The notes under the pieces: generated by a model
Told to the model about the DNA's origin: nothing
Databases searched by the model: none
Seen by the model: the letters and a program-made list of their open reading frames with translations, nothing else
Translations under genes and position numbers: made by a program
Shown here: piece by piece, positions 1-8,826 of the stretch
Layout of the letters: every line of letters begins with the position of its first letter
How positions within the stretch are numbered: the stretch's first letter is position 1
DNA from: DATAOG01 sp963753685
Lineage (GTDB): Bacteria; Pseudomonadota; Alphaproteobacteria; Geminicoccales; Geminicoccaceae
Assembly: GCA_963753685.1 (NCBI GenBank)
Contig: CAVWDE010000025.1
Coordinates: 1-64,000 of the forward strand
Length of the DNA: 64,000 nt
Direction of reading: 5' to 3'

Positions 1-359
1 ATCAGGCGCAGCACGTCCTCGAGAATCAGGAACACCGCGTAGGTCACCAGCACGACGATCACCTCGTCGCGGCCGTAGACCCAGCGCAGCAGGCCGCGCT
101 CGATGATGGTGCCGAGCACGATCCCGATCCCGACCGCCGCCAGCAGCATGGCCGCGAAGCCGCCGGCGGTCGGCAGACCGGCATCGAAATAAAGGCCGAC
201 CAGGGTCGCCGCCCCGTAGGCGCCGAAGGCGTAGAACGAGCCGTGAGCGACGTTCAGGATCTTCATCACGCCGAAGATCAGCGACAGGCCGATCGCGACG
301 ATGAACAGCCAGGATGCGTAGACCAGGCCATCGGTCAGGATCGCGAATGCCGTGAGCAT
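1..359 (-). CDS. livH: Branched-chain amino acid ABC transporter permease, LivH type (partial, runs off the left edge)
   Basis: Inner-membrane permease of a Liv/HAAT-family importer; only the N-terminal ~119 residues are in the window. Translation from the ATG at 359 begins MLTAFAILTDGLVYASWLFI and continues with the conserved LivH stretch around residues 25-50 (GLSLIFGVMKILNVAHGSFY, then AFGAY), which identifies the family with confidence. Hydrophobic segments follow at once, as expected for a polytopic permease. The binding-protein gene lies upstream on the same strand (449-1769), so the two form one operon read leftwards, with the rest of the permease and probably LivM/LivG/LivF outside the window. 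The imported compound cannot be read from the sequence. The neighbouring CoA-ester catabolic genes suggest an organic or aromatic acid rather than an amino acid, which is inference. Confidence 0.9.
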   Translation of the reverse strand, partial: MLTAFAILTDGLVYASWLFIVAIGLSLIFGVMKILNVAHGSFYAFGAYGAATLVGLYFDAGLPTAGGFAAMLLAAVGIGIVLGTIIERGLLRWVYGRDEVIVVLVTYAVFLILEDVLRL

Positions 360-448
360 CGGAGCGCGCCGCCCGGGCGCCGATCAGGCGGACCGGGGGC
401 GGTGCGCGCGGCACCGCCCCCACCTCTGGTCACCTGCGCGCTGGGCGC

Positions 449-1769
449 TCAGCCGCATTGGGCGCCCGGCATGCCCGCCTGCAGCCACTCGACGCTGGTC
501 GTGCCCTTGGGCGGGTTGACGCAGTCGGCCGGGTAGCGGATCACGTCGACGATGGTCGGCTTGCCCGATCTCCTTGTCGAACTTGTAGGTGCCGTAGGCG
601 GTCCCGCTGACCGCCTGATGGCCCTTGCCGAGCTTCATCTCGACCGGGCCGTCCATCGACTCGAAGGTCAGGTTCGCGAACGCCTTGATCACGTCGTCGG
701 TCGAGGGGTTGCCGCCCTTGGCCTTGGCCGCCTTGTCGAAGGCCGCCTTCAGCCCGAGCATGGCCTGCGTCATGTGGTAGGCCGAGTAGATCGGCGGCGT
801 GCCGTAGCGATCGGTGAACTGGCTCTGCAGCCATCGGTTCAGCTCGGTGTCCTGGGACAGCACGCCGTTCGGCCCGCGGGCGCCGACGATCACGCCGTCC
901 GGCAGCTTGGCGCCGAGCCGGAACATCGCGGTCTCGGCGGTGGTCAGCACCATCGGCATGCGCTGCGGCAGACCGCGGGCGACGCTCTGGAAGATGAAGC
1001 TCTCGAGGTCGCCGCCCCACAGGCTGGAGTGCAGGACGCCGGCGCCGCTGACCAGGAGTGCCGAGATCTCGGAGCCGTACTCGCCCGCGAACAGCTTCGG
1101 GAACAATTCCTTGCTGACCGTCGCCTGGGGCTCGAGCGCCTTCATCGCGAGCACGAAGTCGCGCCAGGAATCCTGGCCCCAGGCGTAGTTCTGATTGATG
1201 CCGGCGTAGCTCGAGAGGTCGCCGAGCTTCTGCTTGATGTAACGGGCCGCCCCGACGCTATCCATGGTCGCGTGCGGCGCGGTGCGGAACACGTATTTGT
1301 AGGAGGCCTCCTCGAAGATCCGCGGCGTGCCGCAGTCGAACAGCACGGTCAGCACCTTGAGCTCCTCGGCGACCGGGGCGACCGCGAGGCAGCTGCCCGA
1401 GGAGATGTAGCCGATCACGGCGTCGACGTGCTCGCGCTGGACCAGGTTGCGCAGCTCGGTGACCTGGGTGGTCGTGCCGCCGGCCTCGTCGATGTAGACC
1501 GGCTGGATCGTGAGCCCGCCGACGCCCTTGGTGTTGTAGGGGGCGGGCAGGGTGCCGGCGTTGATGTTCTCGATCATCAGCTCGGCGGCGTTGCGTGCCG
1601 GCACGCCGAACGGGCCGGCGGCCGGGCCGGACAGGAACACGACGATGCCGACCTTCAGGACGCCGCCGCCGTCCTCGGCCATGGCCGGCGCGCCGCCCGC
1701 CAACAGGGCCGCCGCCAGCACGCCGCCGGCGAGCGGTTTGCCGAGCTTGTCGGGGATACTCCAGAGCAT
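449..1769 (-). CDS. Branched-chain amino acid-type ABC transporter substrate-binding protein (frameshifted near 565)
   Basis: Periplasmic binding protein of the Peripla_BP_6 (LivJ/HAAT) family, about 439 residues. A signal peptide occupies residues 1-31 (ends GGAPAMA). The start at 1769 is chosen because GGAGG lies 6 bases upstream; an upstream ATG at 1811 lacks this. The body reads as a normal type I periplasmic fold (KVGIVVFLSGPAAGPFG near residue 40, and VDAVIGYISSGSCLA further on). One extra G in the ggg run at 564-566 shifts the last 40 residues; removing it restores a C-terminus that passes VIRYPADCVNPPKG and stops at 449-451. Partner of the livH permease just downstream. The substrate is unknown; homologues take up amino acids, aromatic acids, amides or urea. 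Confidence 0.88.
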
Positions 1770-1930
1770 GGCTGCCTCCACGTCTTGGTTGTCCTTGGCG
1801 CCACGATGCACGCTCGCAGGCGTTCTGGCAAACCCCCAGGGCCGCCGTACCGAGCAGTTTTATCTCACCCCGAGCGGGCTTGCCGACCCGGCCGGGGATG
1901 GCCGATGGTGGGCGGGTACGGGAGACGCCG

Positions 1931-3175
1931 ATGCCACCCATGGATGACTTGCCGGGCCCGCCGCCGGGCGCGGGCTTCGCGCTGCTCGCGGGCGTGCGCG
2001 TGGTCGACCTCACGACCTCGATCGCCGGGCCTTACGCGACCATGCTGCTGGGCGACCTCGGGGCCGAGGTGATCAAGGTCGAGCGGCCGGGCGCCGGCGA
2101 CGATGCCCGCCACTGGGGGCCGCCCTTCCTGGATGGCGAGTCGCTCTGGTTCCTCGCGGTCAACCGCAACAAGCAGAGCCTGGCGCTCGACTACAGCCGG
2201 CCCGAGGGCCACGCGCTGCTGCTGGAGCTGGTGGCGCGCTCGGACGTGGTCGTGCTCAACCAGGTGCCGCGGCTGCAGGCGAAGCTCGGCACCGACTACG
2301 CGACGCTCAAGGGCGCGCGGGCGGACCTGATCCACGTCGCGCTGACCGGCTTCGGGCTCACCGGCGAGCGCGCCGACCATCCCTGCTACGACCTGATCGC
2401 GCAGGGGCTCTCAGGCGTCATGGACCTGACCGGCGAGGCGGGCAGGGCGCCGCAGAAGATCGGCACGCCGGCCGCTGACCTTCTGGCCGGCAGCGACGCC
2501 GCGCTCGCGACGGTCGCAGCACTGTTCGATCGCCAGCGGACCGGGCTGGGGCACCAGATCGACACCTCGCTGGTCGAGAGCATGACCCGGTTCATGGCGC
2601 CCAGGCTCACGCCCTACCTCGGCTCGGGCGAGCTGCCGCGCCGCTCGGGGGCCACCGACAGCGTGCTCGCGATCTACCAGGTGTTCGAGACCGCCGACGA
2701 ACCGCTCACGCTTGGGATCGGCAACGATGCCATCTGGCGACGGTTCTGCCGGGCGATCGGCGAGCCGGCGCTGGCCCAGGACTCCCGGTTCGCGACCAAC
2801 GCCGGCCGGCGGGCGGCGCGCCCCGAGCTGGTCGCGAAAATCGCGGCCATTCTCGCGACCAGGAGCCGCGACCACTGGCTCGAGCTGTTCGCGGCGAACG
2901 CGATTCCGGCCGGCCCGATCCTGCGCCTGGACGAGGTGGCGGCCGACCCGGGCCTGCGCACGCGCGGGCTGTTCTACCGCATGACTGCTCCGGATGGCCG
3001 CGAGTTGCCGCAGGTCAACACCGGCATCCGCCTGGACGGCGCCGCCAACGCGCCGCGCCTGGCCCCGCCCAGGCTCGACGAGCACGGCCGGGAGCTCCTG
3101 CGCGCGCTGCTGGGCAAGAGCGACGAGGAGGTCGCCCGTCTCCAGGCCGCCGGCATCGTTCAGGACGGGGCCTGA
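1931..3175 (+). CDS. CaiB/BaiF (family III) CoA-transferase
   Basis: Predicted family III CoA-transferase of 414 residues, moving CoA between acyl-CoA esters in the cytoplasm. The N-terminal signature appears near residues 21-55 (VVDLTTSIAGPYATMLLGDL, then GAEVIKVERP). Asp183 in TPAADLLAG sits where the family carries its catalytic aspartate. The start at 1931 (MPPMDD) has GGAG about 8 bases upstream; a second ATG lies at 1940. It is divergent from the Liv binding-protein gene (161-bp shared intergenic region) and its 3' end overlaps the convergent VOC gene by 16 bases. A second, different family III transferase lies in the same cluster (8823-9950), so one may load the entering acid and the other recycle CoA. 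Substrates cannot be told from sequence. Confidence 0.9.
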   Translation: MPPMDDLPGPPPGAGFALLAGVRVVDLTTSIAGPYATMLLGDLGAEVIKVERPGAGDDARHWGPPFLDGESLWFLAVNRNKQSLALDYSRPEGHALLLELVARSDVVVLNQVPRLQAKLGTDYATLKGARADLIHVALTGFGLTGERADHPCYDLIAQGLSGVMDLTGEAGRAPQKIGTPAADLLAGSDAALATVAALFDRQRTGLGHQIDTSLVESMTRFMAPRLTPYLGSGELPRRSGATDSVLAIYQVFETADEPLTLGIGNDAIWRRFCRAIGEPALAQDSRFATNAGRRAARPELVAKIAAILATRSRDHWLELFAANAIPAGPILRLDEVAADPGLRTRGLFYRMTAPDGRELPQVNTGIRLDGAANAPRLAPPRLDEHGRELLRALLGKSDEEVARLQAAGIVQDGA

Positions 3176-3570
3176 TGGACCTCGATGACGTTGCCCTCGG
3201 GATCATAGAAAAAGATCTGCTGCCAGCCGCTCATCGCGAAGCCGCCATAGTCGGCATAAGAGATACCCTTCGCCTCGAGGCGGCGCTTGAAGGCGTCGAT
3301 GTCGTCGGTGCGAAAGGCGATGTGGCCGCGCTCCAGCGGATTGACCGGCTTGCCCATGCGAAAGCCGCATTCGAGGTCTTTCTCCGCCAGATGCATCTGG
3401 GTGGTGCCGTCGGTGACGAACGCGACATCGCCCGCGTAGCCCTTGGCGCTCACCACCCGGCTGGCGTTCATGGTCGGCTCCGGGTCCAGCTCGAGCACGC
3501 CGCGATAGAACTCGTCCATCGCCGGCACGTCGGTCGTGCACAGGTTGATGTGGTGCAGCTTGAGCTTCAT
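3160..3570 (-). CDS. VOC (glyoxalase/dioxygenase) superfamily protein
   Basis: A single vicinal-oxygen-chelate module pair, 136 residues. It begins MKLKLHHINLCTTD, with the usual metal-ligand histidine on the first strand, and has the matching second half GHIAFRTDD and the closing strand GNVIEVHQ with its acidic ligand position. GGAGG lies 6 bases upstream of the ATG at 3570. VOC proteins of this length act as glyoxalases, epimerases, extradiol-type dioxygenases or resistance proteins, and sequence alone does not decide. It is convergent with the CoA-transferase (16-bp overlap) and divergent from the crotonase, with which it shares a 121-bp promoter region, so a role in the same catabolic pathway is plausible. 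Confidence 0.85.
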   Translation of the reverse strand: MKLKLHHINLCTTDVPAMDEFYRGVLELDPEPTMNASRVVSAKGYAGDVAFVTDGTTQMHLAEKDLECGFRMGKPVNPLERGHIAFRTDDIDAFKRRLEAKGISYADYGGFAMSGWQQIFFYDPEGNVIEVHQAPS

Positions 3571-3691
3571 GGCCTTCCTCCTCCACTTGCGAAGCGCTTG
3601 CATCGGCCCGGCCGGACGCTTAGGCAAAACGGATTGCCGCGCCTCGGACCCAGCCCAGGGTCACCATACACCAAACCCCAGGAGGCAGGCG

Positions 3692-4471
3692 TTGGACTTC
3701 GAGACCATCCTCTACCAGGAAGACGGGCCGGTCGGGTGGCTGACGCTCAACCGGCCCGAGGACGGCAACATGTTCACCGCCGCGATGTGTCACGAGATCC
3801 GCGACTGCATCAACGCGGTCCGGCGCGAGACGCGCACGCGCGTGCTGGTGATCACCGGGGCGGGCGAGAAGTTCTTCTGCCTCGGCGGGCGCAAGGAGGG
3901 CATGGAGGAGACCAAGCTCTATGCGGGCGTCCTGCCGACGCTCGAGATGTACGAGAGCATCGATAGGCTGCAGAAGCCCGTGATCGCCAGCGTCAACGGC
4001 TTCGCGGTCGGCGGCGGCAACGTGCTCCAGGTCGTGTGCGATCTCACGATCGCCAAGGAGAGCGCCGTCTTCCGCCAGGTCGGGCCGATGATGGGCAGCT
4101 TCGATGCCGGCTACGGCACCTGGTACCTGGAGGATCTGGTCGGCAAGAAGAAGGCAAAGGAGCTCTGGTATCTGAACCCCAAGATCACGGCCCAAGAGGC
4201 GCTCGCGATCGGCCTGATCAACCGGGTCGTGCCGGATGACCGGCTGCGCGCCGAGACCCGCGCCTGGGCGCTCGAGATCGCCGCCCGCGGCGCCTTCGCG
4301 CTCGCCGCCATCAAGACCGCGTTCCATGCCCGCCACGGCGGCGTCGCCGGGCTCGCCCGGGTGGCGCACGATCTTTTGCTGCGCCAGTATCTGGACAGCG
4401 AGGAATCGAAGGAGCTGGGCGCGGCGTTCGCCGGGCGACGAGAGCCCGATCCCGAGAAGTTCGGCCACTGA
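3692..4471 (+). CDS. Crotonase-fold protein similar to BadI / MenB (ring-cleaving hydrolase or naphthoyl-CoA synthase type)
   Basis: Enoyl-CoA hydratase/isomerase superfamily member of 259 residues. The TTG at 3692 is taken as start because GGAGG precedes it by 7 bases and the product begins at the usual crotonase first strand. Two oxyanion-hole regions are visible (FFCLGGRKEG and NGFAVGGGNVLQ). The segment QVGPMMGSFDAGYGTWYLED followed by KKKAKELWYL is much closer to BadI (2-ketocyclohexanecarboxyl-CoA hydrolase) and MenB than to ordinary enoyl-CoA hydratases, where the Ser/Asp and Tyr in this stretch take part in the Dieckmann-type or ring-opening reaction. First gene of a co-directional run of acyl-CoA genes, 18 bases before the ligase. 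A retro-Claisen/Dieckmann role on a cyclic beta-keto acyl-CoA is inferred; a plain hydratase is the alternative. Confidence 0.82.
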   Translation: MDFETILYQEDGPVGWLTLNRPEDGNMFTAAMCHEIRDCINAVRRETRTRVLVITGAGEKFFCLGGRKEGMEETKLYAGVLPTLEMYESIDRLQKPVIASVNGFAVGGGNVLQVVCDLTIAKESAVFRQVGPMMGSFDAGYGTWYLEDLVGKKKAKELWYLNPKITAQEALAIGLINRVVPDDRLRAETRAWALEIAARGAFALAAIKTAFHARHGGVAGLARVAHDLLLRQYLDSEESKELGAAFAGRREPDPEKFGH

Positions 4472-4489
4472 GGCGGACGGACGGCGCTG

Positions 4490-6135
4490 ATGGGCCATCT
4501 TCTGACCCTGCACGATCCGCGCACCGCCAGGCGCTACTACGAGGCGGGCGTCTGGCGCGCCGACACCTTCTACACGCTGCTCGCGGGCCATGCGGCGCAG
4601 CGGCCGCAGGACTTCGCCGTCCGGGACGGTGCCAGGCGGCTGACCTTTGCGGAGCTGCACGGCTGGGTCGATGCGATGGCCGATGCGTTCGCCGAAGCCG
4701 GCCTCCGGTCCGGCGAGCGCGTCAGCCTCTGGCTCTCGAACCGGCTGGAGGCGCTGGTCGCGTTCCTCGCCTGCGCGCGCAACGGCTACGTCTGCAACCC
4801 CTCGCTGCACCGCAACTACCGGGTCGAGCAGGTCGGCGACCTGCTGCGCTACATCGACGCCCGCGCGATCCTGGTCGAGGAGGGCTGGGGCGCCGATGCC
4901 GCCAACCAGGGCCTGCTCGCGATGCTGCCGGGGGTGCGCAAGCTCTGGCGCCTGCCCAGGGCGCGCAGCGCCGGGCGCCGAACTGCCGGGGCCGGAGGCG
5001 ACCGCACGCGGCCTCGCCCCGGTCGACGACAACCCGGACAAGGTCGCGTACCTGGCCTTCACCTCGGGCACCACGGGCGCGCCCAAGGCGGTGATGCATT
5101 CCGACAACACGCTGCTCGCCAACTGTCGCGACCTGGTGCGCGACTGGCGCCACGATCATACGACCGTGCTGCTGACGCTCTCGCCTGTGTCGCATCACAT
5201 CGCCTGGGTGGCGCTCGGCCAGGCGCTGACCGCCGGCATGGAGCTGGTGGTCGACGACCCGCCCGCAGGCATGAGCCGGCTCGACTGGCTGATCGCATGC
5301 GGCGCCACCTACGTCATGGGCGTGCCGACCCACGCCATGGACATCCAGGCCGAGCAGCGCCGGCGCGGGATCGAGCAGCCTGGGCCGGGTCCGCCTCTTC
5401 TACATGGCGGGCGCGCCGATCCCGCGCCCGGTCGCCGAGCGTTTTCTCGAGCACGGGATCAAGCCGCAGAACATCTACGGCATGACCGAGAACTCCTCGC
5501 ACCACTACACCCACCCCGACGACGATGCGGAGACCATCTGCGCGAGCTGCGGCCGCGGCGGGCTCGCCTACGAGGTCAAGATCTTCGATCAGAGCGATCC
5601 CGAGCGCGCAGTGCCGGCCGGCACGATCGGCCAGATCGGCGGCCGCGGCGGGGCGCTGATGCTCGGCTACTTCGGCAACCAGGCGGCGACCGAGCAGTCG
5701 TTCAACAAGGACGGCTGGTTCCTCTCGGGCGACCTCGGCATGCTCGATGCCCGCGGCAACCTGCGGATCGTCGGCCGGCTCAAGGACATGGTGATCCGGG
5801 GCGGCCACAACATCCACCCGGCCAGGGTCGAGGAGCTGGCGCTGCGCCATCCGCTGGTCGCGCGCGCCGCCGCCTTCGGGGTCCCGGACGAGCGCCTCGG
5901 CGAGCGGCTCTGCCTCGCGGTCAGCTCTGCCGGCGACGAGCCGCCGCAGGCGGACGCCCTGCTGCAGGCGCTCTTCGCCGCGGGGCTCTCGATCTACGAC
6001 ATGCCGGAGTATTTCGTCCGACTGGAAGAATTTCCGCTGACCGCGAGCGGCAAGATCCTGAAGCGCGAGCTCGTGGTCTGGGCGCGCGAGGGCAGGATCG
6101 CGCCGGTCCCCTGCCGCTTCGAGAGGCGCGCCTGA
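4490..6135 (+). CDS. Acyl-CoA synthetase, AMP-forming (two frame breaks)
   Basis: ANL-superfamily ligase of about 547 residues that would activate a carboxylic acid to its CoA ester through an acyl-adenylate. Core motifs are present across three frames: AFTSGTTGAPKAVMHS (A3 P-loop), YGMTENSS (A5), SGDLGMLDARGN and GRLKDMVIRGGHNIHP (A7/A8), and LTASGKILKREL with the A10 lysine. Frame changes at about 4973-4975 (ggg) and 5379-5380 (cc) each equal one extra base; with both removed the length fits the family. Starts at ATG 4490, 18 bases after the crotonase, and ends 2-27 bases before the acyl-CoA dehydrogenase. The layout resembles cyclohexanecarboxylate- and medium-chain acyl-CoA ligases, but substrate is not readable. 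Confidence 0.88.
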
Positions 6136-6137
6136 CC

Positions 6138-7310
6138 ATGACGCGCCTGCTCGATCGCCTCGATGCGCCAGAGCGGCCTCACCGACGAGGAGGCGATGCT
6201 GCTGCGCACGGTGCGCCAGCTCGCGCCGACGTGATCGCCCCGCGCGCCGCCCACTACGACCGCACCGCAGAGTTCCCCTGGGACAACGTCGAGGCGATCA
6301 ACGCGCTCGGCCTGAACGCCATGTTCGTGCCCGAGGCCTATGGCGGCGCGCCGGTCTCCTACTGCGCCTACCTCGCCTGCGTGCGCGAGCTCAGCAAGGC
6401 CTGCGCCGCGACCGGCAGCGTCTGGTCGACCACCTTCCACGCCATGAAGCCGCTCATCGACTTCGGCAGCGAGGAGCAGAAGCGCCGCCTGCTGCCCAAG
6501 ATCGCGGCGGGCGGGCTCGGGCGCCTTGTGCATCACCGAGCCCGAGGCGGGCTCGGACGCGACCGGCATGCGCACGCGCTTTTCCCCGGAGGGCGATCAG
6601 ATCCGGATCGACGGCGGCAAGACCTTCATCACCAACGGCAACGTCGCCGACCGTTTTCTCCTGTTCGGCAAATGGAGCGGGATCGAGGAGCCGCGCAAGG
6701 CGATCTCGGTCCTGGTGGTCGAGGCCGGCACCCCCGGCCTTGCGGTCGTCCGCACCGAGGACAAGATGGGCATCCGCGCGTCCTCGACCGCGACGCTCGC
6801 CTTCGAGGGCTGCCGGGTGCCGCGCGCCAACCTTCTGGGCGAGCCGGGCGACGGCCTTGCGATCCTGCTCGTCGCCCTCAACAAGTCGCGCCCCTCGATC
6901 GCGGCGCATGCGCTCGGCATCGCGCGTGCGGCCTTCGAGGACGGCATCGCCTACATCAACCAGCGCCGCCAGTCGGGCCGGACGGATCATCGAGTTCCAG
7001 GGCATCCAGTTCCTGCTCGCCGACCTCGCGAGCGAGCTGGCGCTGTGCGAACGCTTCCTTTGGCACGTGGGCGCCCTGGTCGAGGCCGGCGCGAGCGACA
7101 TCGGCATCGAGGCCTCGCTCCTGAAGCTGCGCGCCTCCGACCTCGCCATGCGCATGACCACCGAGGTCGTCCAGCTGTTCGGCGGCTACGGCTACTGCAA
7201 GGACCAGCGGGCCGAGCGGCTGATGCGGGATGCCAAGATCACCCAGATCTGGGAGGGCACCAGCCAGATCCACCGGCAGCTGATCGGACGGAGCTTCATC
7301 GAGCAAATGA
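6138..7310 (+). CDS. Acyl-CoA dehydrogenase (three or four frame breaks)
   Basis: FAD-dependent acyl-CoA dehydrogenase, about 380 residues, introducing a C2-C3 double bond in an acyl-CoA and passing electrons to ETF. Pieces in several frames assemble in order: ATG 6163 reading LTDEEAMLLRTVRQLA, then DVIAPRAAHYDR, CITEPEAGSDATGM (FAD/substrate loop), GIRASSTATLAFEGCRVP, and the C-terminal QLFGGYGYCKDQRAERLMRD and KITQIWEGTSQIHRQLI. Breaks: one missing base near 6225 (gcgcgcg reads LARDV), one extra G at 6518-6521, one extra G at 6984-6985. The 3' end runs in frame into the next gene; one extra A in the aaa at 7305-7307 would restore a stop as an ATGA overlap. Start is either ATG 6138 (with another indel) or ATG 6163. 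Catalytic glutamate not assigned. Confidence 0.85.
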
Positions 7311-8190
7311 GCGGAGCGATCAGGACGGTCGGCATCGCCGGCGCCGGCGGCACCATGGGGGCAGGCATCGCGATCGTCGCCGCGCGCGCCGGCTTTCGCC
7401 ACGATCGCCTACGACGTGGAGGCTGCAGCGCTTGAGCGCGCCCGCCGCCAGACCGAGGGCTTTCTCAGGAAATCGGTCGAGCGCGGCAAACTCACCAGCG
7501 ATGAGCTCGACCGAGATTGTGAACAACTTCGTACAAACCACTGATCTAACAGATCTTCGAAGCTGCGATCTGGTGATCGAGGCGGTCTTCGAGGACCTCG
7601 CGACCAAGCAGAAGCTGTTCAGGGCGCTGCACGAGGTCTGTCCGGAAAAAACGATCTTCGCGTCCAACACCTCGACGCTCTCGATCACCGAGATCGCAGC
7701 GGGCTGCGGCCGCGAGGACCGGGTGGTCGGCATGCATTTCTGCCTGCCGGCGCAGCTCATGAAGCTGATCGAGCTGTCGCCCGGCCTCAACACCAGCGAG
7801 CAGACCTTCGAGACCGCCCACGCCTGGTGCGAGGCGGCCGGCCAGACGCCGGTCCGGACCGCGGACCGGCCGGGCTTCATCCTGAACGCGCTGCTGGTGC
7901 CCTTCAACAACGACGTGATCCGCGCGGTCGAGGCGGGCGTGGCGACACCCGCCGACATCGACAAGGCGGTCAAGGTCGGGCTCGGCTACAAGATGGGCCC
8001 TTGTGAGCTGCTCGACCTGATCGGGCTCGACACCCAGCTCCGGCTCTGCGAGGCGTTGTTCCCGGTCACCCTCGACCCGCGCGCCGCAGCGCCGCCGCTC
8101 CTCAGGCGCATGGTCGCGGCCGGCCACCTCGGCCGCAAGACCGGCCGCGGTTTTTTCCACTATGAGGACCAAGCGATGTATGGGGGCTGA
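7307..8190 (+). CDS. 3-hydroxyacyl-CoA dehydrogenase, NAD-binding plus C-terminal domain (two frame breaks)
   Basis: Two-domain 3-hydroxyacyl-CoA dehydrogenase of about 293 residues, oxidising a 3-hydroxyacyl-CoA with NAD. The Rossmann motif GAGGTMGAG lies near residues 10-18. Further on are SCDLVIEAVFED, FASNTSTLSITEIA (active-site Ser/Asn loop) and VVGMHFCLPAQLMKLIE, where the catalytic His sits in the GMHF segment. The C-terminal dimerisation domain has RPGFILNALLVPFNND and GYKMGPCELLDLIGLD. Two one-base insertions break it: a ttt at 7394-7396 and near 7513-7516; removing both gives one continuous protein. Starts at ATG 7307 and stops at 8190, 3 bases before the GTG of the next gene. Completes a beta-oxidation-like ligase/dehydrogenase/crotonase set. 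Confidence 0.87.
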
Positions 8191-8193
8191 GGC

Positions 8194-8826
8194 GTGCGCT
8201 ATCGGATCGTGCAGCGCGGCGAGAGCCGGTCCTTTCCCGAGGGCGACCCGTTCCTTGCCGGCGCCAGCGAAGATAGCGAGGTGGTGCTCTACCTCGGCGT
8301 CCCCCATGCGCCGGAAAGTTCGAAAAAAGCGATCCTGGTCGAGCTCGGTAGCGAGTGCCTGGGCGTGCACACCGGCGAGGGCTACGGCGAGGAGGGCTCG
8401 AACGTGCTGGGCTTCGCCCGCTACCGGAACGGCGCCGACCCGCCCGCGAACCTGATCGAGCTGGTGGTCCAGCCGAAGAGCGATCCGGGCGCCATCGCGG
8501 CCGCGCGCGCCGTCTTCGAGGCGGCCGGCCTCGAGGTCGTGATGTCCGCCGATCAGGCCGGGCGGATCCTCGATCGCCTGCTGCGCCCGGTCTACAACTC
8601 AGCACTCCGGCTGCTCGACGAGGGCTTGGCCAGCGCCGAGGCGATCGACACCACCTGCCGGCTCGGCCTCGGCTATCCGGACGGCCCGATCGAGCGGGTC
8701 ATGCGCGGCGGCCTCGCCCACCATCACGACATCACCAAGGCGCTGTTCGAGGTCTACGGCACACCCGGGTTCGCGCCCGCGCGCCGGGCGGTGGTCGCCA
8801 GGCAACGCGAAGGGCAGGGCGGGTGA
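8194..8826 (+). CDS. Stand-alone 3-hydroxyacyl-CoA dehydrogenase C-terminal-type protein
   Basis: Protein of 210 residues from GTG 8194. Its second half, from about residue 120, matches the 3HCDH C-terminal helical domain (ILDRLLRPVYNSALRLLDEG, then LGYPDGPIERVM). The first half looks like the later part of a Rossmann-type domain but has no glycine-rich NAD motif, so it cannot be a complete dehydrogenase. It follows the full-length dehydrogenase by 3 bases and overlaps the next CoA-transferase by 4 bases (GTGA), so the three are translationally coupled. It may pair with the 7307-8190 product, making a split version of the duplicated-domain 3HCDH architecture; that is inference. A regulatory or inactive paralogue is the other option. 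Confidence 0.72.
   Translation: MRYRIVQRGESRSFPEGDPFLAGASEDSEVVLYLGVPHAPESSKKAILVELGSECLGVHTGEGYGEEGSNVLGFARYRNGADPPANLIELVVQPKSDPGAIAAARAVFEAAGLEVVMSADQAGRILDRLLRPVYNSALRLLDEGLASAEAIDTTCRLGLGYPDGPIERVMRGGLAHHHDITKALFEVYGTPGFAPARRAVVARQREGQGG

Noticed and set aside
552..2072. Long plus-strand open frame (about 500 codons) opposite the Liv binding protein
   Set aside because: Shadow of the reverse-strand gene in GC-rich DNA: no recognisable domain, and the opposite strand encodes a clear binding protein with signal peptide and ribosome-binding site.
4490..8190. Degradative pseudogene cluster (ligase, ACAD, 3HCDH)
   Set aside because: All catalytic motifs are intact, there are no substitutions to stops, and indels sum exactly to restore full-length proteins, so decay is unlikely.
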